In this document: one piece after another, positions 1 to 12,900 of the stretch
Layout: each line of letters begins with the position of its first letter
Position numbering within the stretch: position 1 is the stretch's first letter
Assembly: GCA_036897445.1 (NCBI GenBank)
Contig: JAYMTL010000081.1
Coordinates: forward strand, 1 to 64,000
Reading direction: 5' to 3'
Length of the DNA: 64,000 bases
Source: Pelargonium tetragonum
Taxonomy: Eukaryota > Streptophyta > Magnoliopsida > Geraniales > Geraniaceae
Program-made: the position numbers and the translations under genes
The notes under the pieces: model-generated
What the model saw: the letters and a program-made list of their open reading frames with translations, nothing else
Databases searched by the model: none
Told to the model about the DNA's origin: nothing

Positions 1-181
1 AATGTAGTTACAGAAAGATTATCAAAAGGGGGGTTAATTGTCACAAAAGAGGAAAAGCCTTTAGTTTTCTATTTTATAAAAAAGTGTAATTTCAAGAGCA
101 GCTTTCCTACGTACGGTCCGGCTAGTATTAAAAACCCCTAAAGGAACTTCTTAATTAACAGTTATTAGTAGCAGCCCCCCT

Positions 182-194
182 TATATATATATAT
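182..194. repeat. Short TA microsatellite
   Basis: An uninterrupted run of six TA units. It is a simple repeat with no visible association with a gene or element. Confidence 0.8.
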
Positions 195-1151
195 TTTCTG
201 AGAAATAGGAAATCCAGAAATCTCAAAAACCTAGTAATAAAATGAGTTCTTCTGCAAAACCAATAGCATGTAAACCACGTGACAACAAGGCTTGAGATTC
301 TGGTTTTATCAAAGCAAATCATCCTTTATTTATCGAAAGAGCACTGAGAACCCCTTGAACTCCTAAGAAAAGGGTTAGAGCCCAACCTAGGCCCGAGGAA
401 GTCAGGGAATAAAGGAATTTCTCCCAAGATACAGAAGAAAAGTCGAGTTCTAATGGCTAAGAATATAGGTGTAAGCGGAGGAGTATAAAAAAGCAAGTTA
501 AATGTTGGCGGTGTTACAGCGTAAGGGTTTCACTATCTACAAGACTTCCTGCATGAACCTTCCTCAGTACCCTCCGGTCGGTAAGAGTAAGACTGGCCGG
601 TATCTCTGGGTTTCAATAGCCTCCCGTATCAGTTACAGAGGGCAAAGGAGGTATATAACTTAATATTAATACTGCTATAAGTCTTACTTTTTTTCCAGAA
701 CTTCCTAATAATAACTAATATAGGCTATAATAACTTGAGGAATACGAATACTAAACAAACAGCTCCTAAAAGATAGTTAATACAAAGTTGCAGGGAACAA
801 GAGTAATATACTTTAACTTAACTATATAGTAATTCCAATGAAGATTGAGGAGCACCAAATTAAGGGGGATACAGGGAGTGGAAATATAGAAACAGGGCTA
901 CAGAAGGGCACTAAAACAAGAATAACATCAAGAAAACATTTTCACTCTTTCCTTACTCCTACTGTTTTTTAGTAAATAAAAGGAAAGAGGTATCCTCAAG
1001 TATAAATAGGTCGTTTTGTTATAAACCCTTTTTTGTAATGTTCTCTCAACCCAAATATTGTGAATAATTTAAATAAATCGAAGGTAGACTTAGGGGATTC
1101 AGGAGGGTTTTAATCAAAAAAAAATCGCTTCAAAAAGCTGGAAGAGACTCT

Positions 1152-1168
1152 CTAGGTTCAAATCCTAT
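1152..1168 (+). other. tRNA T-arm-like relic with perfect B-box
   Basis: Positions 1155-1165 read GGTTCAAATCC, a perfect match to the RNA polymerase III B-box consensus GGTTCRANTCC, which is the T-arm of eukaryotic tRNAs. The flanks pair in four of five T-stem positions around the seven-base loop. About 20 bases downstream (1186-1197) lies CGGTGGTTAAGG, which resembles a class II tRNA D-loop but lies on the wrong side to belong to the same tRNA. No matching acceptor stem or anticodon arm could be found, so this is not a working tRNA gene. It may be a decayed tRNA or tRNA-derived SINE piece, or a chance match. Confidence 0.3.
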
Positions 1169-4100
1169 ATTTTTTATTTTATCCTCGGTGGTTAAGGGAA
1201 TGTAATTTACGGCATTACGAACTTCATTTTAGCTATACCCTTGAATCCAATTAAGTGTTTACAAACCCAAGACGCAAAGACTCAATTATAACGTTTAACA
1301 AAACGGAAATCCTTGAAAAGGAAGCTAAGTAGAAAGATATTTGAGACCCTTTTTGGGTTTGTTACAGTATACTTTTTATAAGGAGTCCACTATATTTAGT
1401 AGTTTTAGATTTTTTAGTCGCTGGGATTTTGGTATTACACTAGAAGTAACTCTACGTATCCTATAGGAACTTCGTGTAGAAAAAAAAAGCTCCTCTAATC
1501 GTTTAAGGAGTATAAAACTCTTTTCTTTCTTGTAATACCCTTGGTTAGCCTCTTCTCCTTGTTAAGGGACACTCTAGTTAAGGAAATGGGGTCCTCCGGA
1601 ACTACTATAATTTAAATAAAGTATGAGAAAACCACTTAATTAAAATGAAAGCTCCCGCTCAAACAGCTCCCTATTTATACTATAATACTAAATGCCTGTC
1701 AAAAAGCTAGTTACCAAGATCTTCAATTTTTATGTCATACAAGGGAAAAAGTACGGTCCAAAAGCCGAATTTATATAATATGGTGGCTATTCAGAATTAT
1801 ACAAAAAGCGGAGCCTATATAAAGCCTATAGAGGAGCCCCCTTATATGTCTTTATGTCTTGGGGCACATAACTACGAAAATTAGAAAGGTGCAGGGGTCC
1901 TAGGTATTAATAACTTACTTTTCCCTCACTAGAGTGCGCCTAAAAAAGGCTTTTGCAAAACCTTAAGCGTCCGCGTATCGCAAAAGGCTACTTCGGTTTC
2001 TCCTCTAAAAACTTTTCAAAATCCGGCAGGCGGGTTTTAAGCTTTTGTTATTTCTTAGAATAGTTTGACTTTGCGCACAGGAGTCGTAAATCCTTTAGAA
2101 GTTTAGTAGTACAAGCACAAGTTTTTACTGAAAAAACTAAATTAGGAGTACATCCCTTCCCTTCGCGGAATACTTCACTTTATTTAAACAGTACAGTAAG
2201 TGTTTTAAACTGATTAATGGAGTTCCCCTATTCTATACCTACCAGACTCGCTTACGAAACTAAGTATTGATAAAAACTGAGGAACAAGAGCTGTACAAAC
2301 AAAGGGGTTTTGGTTAAAAAAGGCATAGCAAGAGTGCTTTGAAATATGAGACAACACTGTAGGATTTCCTTTTTATCAAGCAGAATTCTTAACTAGGTGT
2401 TATGAAGTAATTAAGAGTACAGCTTCGTAGTTAGAGCAAAAGCCTGTCTTTTTATAGAGTTCAGATATCAAGGGGGCATTATCATATACTACAATAAACT
2501 ATAAACATTCAAGTACAAATTATTAAAAAGGTCTAGTGTAACCTCTAAAATTAGTGCAAACAACGCAAATTACAAGAATATCGATAAACTTCCAATTGGA
2601 GAACTAATTAGGAGTCCTTGAAAAAAAAGTGCTTGTTAGGATATTGAGGAATTTGCTTTACCCTTGTTTAGCACTCTCTTAGTTAAGGATACTTTTATTT
2701 AGTCGAGTTTATTCCATTAAGGACCTCCCAACCCGTGTTTTTCGCAATCCTAGAGAAAAAAAGTTCAGCATTGTTTGCTTTAATCAGAATTCCTTAGCCT
2801 TATACTTTTTAAGTAAAAAGTTTCTATAAGGGGTGTAATTTAGAGTCTAGGAAAGCCTTATAATCTTCCTCTTTTTTTTATTGGGAATTGTAAAAAAGGA
2901 GGACACCTTGTTACCTTAAGTGGTAAGAATGATTTTTTAATAGGTTTTTACAGGCAAGCAAGTTAGTTTTTGTTTATCTGGAATAAAAGCTTTTATTAGA
3001 AGCGATAGCACGTCGTCTGCCAAAAAGCGAATAGTAAAGAAGTTTAAATCTTAGTATTCTGGATACGCTTTTTAACACACAGGCTTTTCACAAGTTTATT
3101 TCTTTCGTTCAGTAACCCAATGCAATAGTAGGAGGGCCCTAGTTTATTAACAATATTATAATAGCTTGGGCACAAAAAGTACCAAAAACTCATTACTGAA
3201 AGCGTCTTTGTCATTTTTTCTACGTAGAAGTCAAGATTAAAAATGGGCCTGGTTTTTATATGTTTATCTCTAGTTACACGTACGGGGCACAAATTCTTTG
3301 AAATTTTGAAAATATCGTACACAAAAGTCCCGTTATTCGTTTCGAAAATAGCGTTTAAATGGAAATCTTACTCTTAGTCTATTACGAGACTTAATGCTTT
3401 TTTCGTTTTGTAAGGAGGTGCGCGATATCTTTCTAATACGGGAATTTCTGTAAATACTAAGACTTAACTTCTTTTTTTATAGGGTAGGGAACTCCTAGAG
3501 CTTTTAAGGGTTTTCCGACTACAGCATAGCAAAAATTTAGTTATATCCTAATTCCGGACTGGCCTTGATAACGAGGAGGGCGGTCCAAAGGATTTCTAAA
3601 GCTTATTAGCGCTAAACAAGGTGATTAAACCTAAATTTTCTATGAGTTTTTATAGGACTAAGGAGTTCCTTTCTATCTAAAAAATGAAATAGATGCTTAC
3701 TTCCGTTATAAAACTTTTCAATGATATTACACAGACAGTTTGCACTTTAGCACACTTGTTTTATTTAAGCCTTTTGGGAATTAAAAGGCACGCATCCGAG
3801 TCGATAATAGAGTCCTCTCCTTTACTCAATGCCAAACATAGGATACTTTTTTTAACTCTAGTCGCTCTGCCAAGGAATTAAAAGACAATTCTCCCCATAA
3901 TGCAATTTCATACCTTGCAAAAAGCTCTTTAATTAAGTAACTTTCTATATTTCCCTTTTAGTATAATATACTGGACTAGGGATGGTGAGAATAATTGGAT
4001 GATGACAGTTTAATCTCGCAGGTTACGGGTGTCGAAAAACAAGGATATTTTATCTTAAAAATCCTATGAGTTATATATTCAGCTCCTTTTACTAAGAGGT

Positions 4101-6888
4101 TTTTTAATATTCTTTTTAAAAAGGACTAACTGGCAGGGATAAACTTAATAAGCTAAAAAGCGGACGTATGTAAAAACTCAACGAATAGGTCTACTCATAT
4201 TTTTAGAGAATATAGTGTTATAACTAGAAATAAGGACTACATAAAGAAGATTTAGTTATACAAAACACCAAGACTTATTCCTCGTATATACTTAACCCTA
4301 TACTACTACAAAGCAGGTGCTACGAGCCCTTTTTCACAACAGTGGAGCTCTCCTTATAAGTATATTAGTCAAGGCCGTTGGTTCAGAATGGTAATCCTTA
4401 TTTAATAAGACTCCTTTTGATTAAATAACTCTTAAGTTGAAGTGCTTGTTGTAATATAAGGGGCTTTTTACGTTTTAAGGACATTTGCGCAAGCCAACGC
4501 ATATACTTTTTTTCTTCGGGGGTTAGTCTTACTTAATAGGAATCGAGTACTTATCTATTTTGAGGCAATATCAATATATTAGCCAGCATCGGATAAAAAA
4601 TTCCACTTATAAGATTTCAGGGCTCTTAATACTGTAGTGAGTTCTAGATTGGTGATGTGGCGATAGCAAAATATTAAGAAAAGAAGTCTTACAAAACTTT
4701 GCCATGCTGCAGATTATTTAGCAACTCAAAAGTAAAGGGTTGAATAAATCTTAAATTCTTAAGGAATCCGCAGCCATTTTTATAGGTAAAAGGTGAAGAA
4801 GAGGTATAATTTGTAGTTTAGACAAGCTCCCCAAGGGGGTATAAGTCCTCTAAATAAAAAGTCTTCCTCTAGTTCGAAATGAAACTTCCTTCAAAACAAA
4901 GTGAGTAAAAAGGGAATCCGTTACCGTCTCTATAACTAACCAGGATAGCCATTCTGAATTGAAATATAAGAATTCCTTTGTTCCTCTTTCTTGCGGGCGC
5001 CTTTTATTATGTTTGGGAATTCTCTAACTAAGTAAACCTAAAAATAGGTTTCCTTAAGTTTATTTGCATTTTATTCAGGTTGGGTTTTATAAAGACAGGA
5101 ATCCCTTTTACGACTATAGGATTTAGAGCACTCATAAGTAAGCGAGGTTTTTTTTAACCTTATAAACAGAAGGATTTTCTTGATAGTTTAAAGCGATAAA
5201 AGTTCTAAGTATAGTAGGGATTTCAGATTCTATGCTACTAATAAAAAGGATTTTTTTCATATAAGTTATTTATATTTACTAGAGTTCTATACAAGTCAAG
5301 GTTGCAGACACAAGACAAAGAACACTATTCTAGCTACAAACTACAAAGGCGAATTCGTTTAAAATAAGAAATTTCCAACCATATATTTAAATTCTACTTA
5401 ACTAAGCATTGAATTTTGCCAAGGAAATTGCATAAATGTTGTACCTGTTTTATTCTTGTGATACTGAGTCTTTTTTGAGGAATATTAAAGTGATGCATCA
5501 AAAAAAGAAGAAAAGATATTCGCAAAGTACGGCTTTACCCAACACTCGCTTTTAAAGTCAAATAAGTCTTACTAAGAGGGTAGTAGTCAAGGTTTCTCTA
5601 GATGGGTAAACAAAAGGAATCCTTAAACCTTCGTTTTAATTAACTCCACGGGATTTCACTAACAGGTAATTTATTAATGGGGTAAATTTACCGATATTTC
5701 TGGGTAGAGTTCCCTACTTGCCCTATCCTAAGGAAAATCCTTACACTATATTACAAGACTTCTAAGTTCAGCTATTTACTAAAATTTTAGAGCTTCTTAT
5801 TGTTTTAAAGATAGATTATCTATTATTCTGCGAAAGAAAGCTTTTCAAAGCACCCCTTAGAGCAACCCCTCCCTCCTTGTAGGAGAGTCCCTTTACTTTA
5901 GGGTTCCGAGTAGGACAAATTTAGAAATAATAGAAGTAGTAGTCGTTATCATTCCCGATTCTTCTTATAATAAAGCAATTCCTTAACAGTTCTTTATTAC
6001 CTGTAAAACTTACATAGTTTTTTTATTACAACTTAGTGTAGGAAATTTCAATTTTGTATTATTTACTATTGTCCTTTTGATTAGAGGGATCGCGGACAAC
6101 GGTGTCATTTTAAAGGCCGTTCTTGAAAAATATAACAAAGCCCTTTTCATATACTATCCTTTTACTTCATTATAGGGATTATTCACAAAATAGAGTTTCC
6201 TTTTCTAAAGGATCTTATCTTTGTCCTATACAAAATCGGATACACTTAAACTTTAAATAAGAAGGTTAGCTCAAAGCTTTCATTTCTTATCGTTATTTTA
6301 TTCCTGGCATAACCTGTTACTAAAAAGTTTATACAGCCCCAATTGGATTGCAATTATTCAAGTCCTGCGCAGGAGTTCTTTTAGCAGTTATCAACAAGTA
6401 TCCCGTATTCTAGTGTTAAGGTGTTAGTTTAAATTTAAAGCTCTGTTTTATAAAACAATAGAAATGTCAAAGTCACCATAAATTAAAAGAATGTTCTAGT
6501 TAATTCTTTTAGTTCTATCTTGTATTTTTACCCACCTGCGTATTCCGAAAGTAATGTTAAAAGTTACCTACTTTGTTAGCAGCAGTATCCAATACCCTAG
6601 AGTTATCATATAAAAAGATTTGAACGCCGATGAAAGAAATTCCAGCTCTTTATTCTTTTTTAAATAAAACGAGCAAAGATTCAGGTTTATACAATGACAT
6701 ATGTCTGGTTCTTTCTTATTTACTAGCAAGTGGTTTGACTTTTTTCGATAGACGTCAAAACAATACGATTTCAAAAAAAATAAGTCAGAAGAATCTGAAA
6801 GGGGATAATATTCACAGGAGACGCCCGCTCAAAACTTTATATATTATATACTAGAATACTAGAAATTTCTAAGTTACCCCTGGATTCG

Positions 6889-6913
6889 TGTTGCAAGCCG
6901 GAGTCGAACCGAC
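6889..6913 (-). other. tRNA 3'-half relic (intact T-arm)
   Basis: On the minus strand, 6900-6910 read GGTTCGACTCC, a perfect B-box. Positions 6897-6913 fold into a complete T-arm: stem GTCGG with CCGGC, all five pairs formed with one G-U, around the seven-base loop TTCGACT. The next seven bases, TTGCAAC, followed by A, would be the 3' acceptor strand and discriminator base. Upstream on the minus strand only a poor partner (GTTACCA, five of seven pairs) lies at a plausible distance, giving about 98 nt. That would need a long variable arm or intron, and I could not form an anticodon arm. This is the best tRNA-like piece in the window, probably a dead 3' half. Confidence 0.4.
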
Positions 6914-9900
6914 ACGCGTTCGAGGAAAGGGGTACTCTAGGACAATGTATTCTTATTGAAATCCCGGATCCCTTATAAGTGGTAACCCTCTGATTTTTAC
7001 TGTGATGCAGGTTTTTTATATGGGAGGTTAGGGACCTTCCCAGTTGGGAGCCTATAAAAGACAATACTAGAGTTATATAAACTATGACTAGGACAGGAAT
7101 GAGTTAATGTAGTTACAAGCTTTTTACGTGTTCATTTCATTTAGGCCCGCTTAACTAAGAAGGGGGATAAAAGGAGATAATTACATAGTTAGTAGAATTT
7201 TTTAGGCAGACATACAGGGATCATACCCTTTCAAGATTTGATGCAACAAAGAAACTTATTTCCATTCTAGGTTGCTGTTCCTTATTACTCGGCAAGAACT
7301 GGAAGATTTTTTTACTTTCGTTTTCCTTCTCGTATATACTAGGAGCCGGGATCCCTGTGCAAAGGGTTTTGGAGCGACTCTTTAAGTGAGAAAGACTGCC
7401 CTTTCTATGCTATTTCACAATTCCTGTAGGGACCCCCGCCTATGGCCTCCTACTTATTCCAAAGGATTTCTTAAGATACAATATTGACTTCTCCCCTTCT
7501 TAGAGTTTAGATCTACACCGAATCCCTTCTCATTTAATCATTCCTTTTGACTTATTACACTAGATCCGGTAAACAGATTCAACGTTTTAAGACTCATTTA
7601 TTCAAATTAGAAATTCTAGATAAAGTTAGGAAAGCAAAAGAAAGATTATACTACGCAGGACTATTACTTTATATTATAAGACTTAACCTTCCTTCTTTAT
7701 ATTTACACCCAATTTGACTCGCTTTAGGACTCTTTCTAACTGGAAAACGGGGCAAGTTTCTATTCTTTCTTAATTTGTCAAATAAGGTTTAGGGGTGCAC
7801 ACTTTTATTTAAACTTTCCGTTTAGAGTTTTGCTTAATAAAAAAGGGGGGGAGTAGACTCGTTATATTATTAAACTCACTCTTTATAAAAGCAGTGCCAG
7901 AAACGAGAAAGTTTGAAACATATTTATGTAACTAAAACCTAGCGCACCCCCTTAATTCTAGTTCTACTTTTTATCTATCTCAAAACCTTGTGATATATAG
8001 TCCTCTTGGACTTTTTGAAAATATGATGTGAAGTAAAAAGCTGCCCCTAAATTGAGCAACTAACTGTGACTTAAGGATGTATACAGGGAGTTCTCCTTCC
8101 TTTATGTAGTACCAAGAGAGGCTATTATGATAAAAACTTTTATAGATATAAAAAACATTTAGTTTGTTATTGTAGTATATTTCGAGCACTTTTATAGAAT
8201 TAGGAAACTTTTTTTTCAGAGGAAGCATAGTCGGTAGATACAGCAATAAAATTCTAAAATAAAAGTAGAAGGTTTAAAACCCTAAATGAGGACTGCCCAA
8301 TTTAAGATCAGTAAAGTTTTTTGTTAAGCTCTTATACTTATATATGAACTACGTAAGATTCTCAAGTTATATAATATCCGTCTATAAGTTTCTTTTTTTT
8401 ATTAAAAGATTTTGCACTAAGTATAGTATAGGCTAAACTTTCATTTTTGGGCTCCTTACTTAGACTTAAAGTCATTTTATTTTACTTCTGTCATTCAGTA
8501 TTATATGGTTGTGGTTTTGTCCGATGGGGGCCTCTTGATAAAGAGACTCCTATAAGTTTGGTGGTTAGACTCAGAGTAGCAAAAGTTAAAACAATAAGAG
8601 TAACTCCTGTTGAAAATAGCGTTACACTACGTTATTGATGATGAAGTTTTGGAATATAAAGCTCTACGGGGAAGGTCCAGAATGATTAAAAATAAGTAGA
8701 GCCTTTCGATTAGGAGAGAAAGCACACAGAATAGAGGACAACGCCTTTATTAGATCTAAACTAGCATTATTTTCTTATCTCTTTCCTTAGAGTTTTTGTA
8801 CAAAAACTTTCTAGTTATAGGGTTATTAGTCATCGTTAGTTAACTGCACACCGAAATTTAGCGTATTCAGAAAAGGAGATCCAAGTTTTCAGTACTTTCG
8901 TTTTTCAAATTTTGCTAATAGGTATGAAAAAGAATTTGAGATTTTTAAATTTGCTTATATCAAGCCTATCTTCTACAAAATTCTTTCCGCTAGAGATTTC
9001 TATAAAGGAAAAAAACTTTCTTATATTGACATCGAGAGCCTCTTTGTAGTTTCTCAAACTACCCTGGGACTGAAATTAGGTGGACACTTTTCCAGTCCAG
9101 TAAACTTAATGAGTAAAGTTCTTACACTTAGTAATTCTGGACTCCTAAACCTGGTATAAACCGAGCTTAAAAAAAGCTTTTCAATAGCTGTGTGCAGGGA
9201 GTGAAACGTTTATTTTACATAGGGCCCATTTACAATATATTGCTCGTTATACTCCCCCTTACCTTGGTTTACTGCTAAAAGTTGATTCTACGCCAGGCCT
9301 CTCTGTGCCTTTTAAACGCGGGATTAAATAGGTAAAGTATATTACAGTTTTAATAAGGGTTTAAATCCCAGAAAGTTCGAAGACCCTTGCATAATATGTT
9401 TATAAGACTCTCAAGTACAAAAGGGGCTCTATCTCACGTTTAGCTTTCTTGTATAAATCCCAGAATATACATCCTTTAAGTATTACTCTATTTTATTATT
9501 TAGTACTTATAGAACCCCATTTCTTTCGGGGATGTCCGTCAGTGCTAGTTAATCGTTGAACAGATGTAAGTCACAACACCAAACTACTTTTTTATCGTGT
9601 ACTCAAGTGTTTTGCGGGGCTCCCGCCTTTTTATCCTCTTTTCTAAGGCAACCCCCAACGTAGTGTTAGTAAGTACTTATCTTTTAGGAATCCTTAGTGC
9701 AAGGGTCGACCAGAGATCCTGTAGTTGTACTTACTTCTTAGGTGCTTAACAAAAAGAAAAGGGAGTTTACTTAGGGATTTTTTAGATTTACATTAATAAA
9801 GCCCCGTACGGGCCTCGTTTCATTTTTAGGGAAATCAAAAAAGGATAGCTATTAACAACTTTTCTAATTTTATAAAGAAATACTCGGCTTCCCCCAGGAG

Positions 9901-12900
9901 TCAAATCGACAAATTACTACCATTTCCCTTTTTTTCTTCATATTCATAAATATCCAATAGAGTGCGCTATAACCTTCTTAATTTAGCAAACTAATAAAAA
10001 GTAAATCTAGTAAAAGGACAAAGTCATTTTGGTTAGGCAATAACAAAGCACTGAGGAAAACTTTATTAATCAACTTGAGTAAATCTGGGTAATTATATAA
10101 AATCTTCTAACCTAGTACAAAAAACTTAGGAGCTTTGATAAACTCTCGATATTGGAAAGATATACATAAAAGTTTTAAAAGACTCCTGGCGAATATTATA
10201 TAAGCTTTCTTTGGAAACCTGTTTCTGTTGTATAGACTACGAAATCTTAAATACAGGGTGCTAAGGCATAGAAAGGGTCTTGAATAAGTTATAAAAACTT
10301 ATCTAAAATTTCTTTTTAAATTAACAGGCAAGAGTTAGGTGTCCCTTATAGCTTTCGTTTTGGTGTTTTTGTTAAATTACTAAGTTCTGTTTACCTTTTA
10401 TTTCGCCTCGATAGATTTACTAAACTTTAGAAGTCCGGATCTAATAGCCGCTCTCTAAATTCCCGGGGTGCAACCTAACTTTAGTTATAGAAATCCCGAT
10501 ATTTATTTAAGATACCCCTGATTAAGGAGCATCGTGTGTCATCATGTTAACACCGGTTAGAGGCGGCCCCTATATAGGATGTGTCCTGTTTAGAAAAGAG
10601 AAATTTTGATTTAATTGTATAATAGGAGTGTCCCGGGGGTTAAGTTAAGTACGATTGGTTTATATCTGAACTTGGAGTTATCTATAATCGATATATGTCC
10701 CCCTTTCTTACTGAAGGAAAACCTGTAATTGTAGTGAGAGTTTCTAATTTCTGAATATTTAGTGCCGAAAGCTAGATCTCGATATAGCCAAAAATCTTCC
10801 TTCATTAAAGAATTTAGCATAACTTGATCCGAGCTAGCTCTAAAAAAAGAGGATTTGCAAAAAAAAACTAAGTTTCTAAAAGGGGTACCTCATATAAAGC
10901 GGATAAGGTTAATGGAAGGGGCTAGTAAATAGATTTTAAGTAGGGAACTGCTAAAATAAAAAAATGAAGAGTAATCGTTAGGGTTGTGCGTTGAAGTTTA
11001 CAGCTACCCCGAAAAGTGGATATGGAGTCCCTGATTAGGAAATGCTTTTTAGATAAGTCTCTTTGATCACATAACAGTCCAAAACACGACCTTGTTAAGA
11101 GTACTTTTCCTATATTATCAAGGGCTTCTTTCTTTGGCGAGGCTTTCCCTATTGAGTATAAACTCGCAAGTTTGTCAAAAACGTAACTTGTTTTTTCTAC
11201 AGGGTTAAAACCTCCTTGAGCTAAGATAAAAGTTATCTATAAAAACTAAAGTAGATTCAGTCCTGTAGTTTTTTAGGCGCCCTTATTTTTGGTTACTCAT
11301 TAGGAAGTTCTACAAAGGTCTTTACCCATTACTCCCAACAAGCAATAGCCGAAGTAAAGAGTTCCCACCCTTATTGGGAGAAGAATAACCTGCGTACAAT
11401 AATAGGGTCCTTAACGAGTTTGACTTTAGCAGTAAAGGGTCCGTAAGGCTTTGTTCGAGAGTTTTGGCTTGCTCCTAACTCTACTTACGCTCATTACTTT
11501 AAATCTTTTATATTCCTTAGTTAAATTCATATAATTTCTTGGGGTTGTGAGACTATAAATTAAAGGTTTTCGGTAAAAATACGAGAAACTATGATGCTGT
11601 CTACTCTTAAAAGGGGTTAAGGAATACCGATCCCGAAGAGAATAAGATTGCTGATTAGAAGATAATTAGATAAAAGATTTTTTGCTTTGGACGCTTCGCA
11701 ACTCCTGCTTTATTGTACACTTTTTTAGTTTCTTTTGTAGTGTACTAGTTTTTCACTCCGTGCCTTCTACGGCGGTTCTATATATTTCAGCATTGATTTA
11801 AAGTAGTAAGTTCCTACTTTGAGAACTAATAAAGTAATAAAAAGTAATGTATACGAACCCAGTTAAGTGCTATAGCATTCCAATTTGTTTATTAGTATAA
11901 TTTACAGACAATAGGTATAAATTTACTAAGAAAGAGCTTTATTAATGGCATTGGGACTTAGTATAAAGAAATAGTTAGAATTCTAGTATATATAAATAAG
12001 TCCTCATCCAAATATGATATGAACACAACAAATTGTACAAAAAAAATCCTTAATATAGGTTGAACGTTATAGCACTTTATAAATAAAGGGGTCTCTAAGC
12101 CTTTCGGAGGAACTAAGGGACGCTGTTCACATATTATAATTTTTGCGTAAAAACCTCCTGAATGGATAGTTGTAACAGTTTAGTCCTAAACCAGCATGCT
12201 CGTTACAGCTCCTAGCCCCCGATTTTTGTTTTTAATTACTTTATAAGGGACCTAAGTTGAAAGGTGCCTTTCTCGAATTGCTAATTTAAAATATTTATTT
12301 GTTACAACGTCAGGGTACGCGGAAATACCCACATAAACGGAATAAAGGATATTTTACTACTTAATTGGATCAAGAAGGGTCCCCCTTTATTCATCCAACA
12401 ACGATAAACCTGCTTTTCAACAGTAACCTGAGTTTTTGTATAACTGAATAAACAGATTTAATAAAATGATAGTGTCGACTAACCTATTAACCTAAATAAT
12501 GGTGTTAAAATGACTATTTCATTTTACATGAGCCTTTCCTTTCTGAACTCAAATGAGTATAGAAGTTAGGTATTTTCTTTTTCCAGACTGGGTATGGCTA
12601 CCAAAATAAGAATAAGTAATGCATAACTAAAAGCTCCTAAAAGGTTTTCAATTTAAGACTCTTAGGAAACCCAAAAACCAGATCCGAAAATTCGTACTCG
12701 ACTCTTCTGAAGTTTACGTATCTCTTATGCTTTATTTCATTCCTTTGTTAGATTTGGATCGCAGCTGAATACTTACTACTAATTAACCGGATCGAGAGGA
12801 AAACATTATTAATTTAATAAAAACCGGAAAACATCCAATAGCAATACCTTATTCTTTCTTGAATGCCTTCAACTTCTCCGGGGAAACCTGTTTGAAAAAC

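Noticed and set aside
3044-3322. Longest open frame, 92 codons on the minus strand
   Set aside because: It is within chance length for 64 kb at this composition. The composition is low-information and no motif is present.
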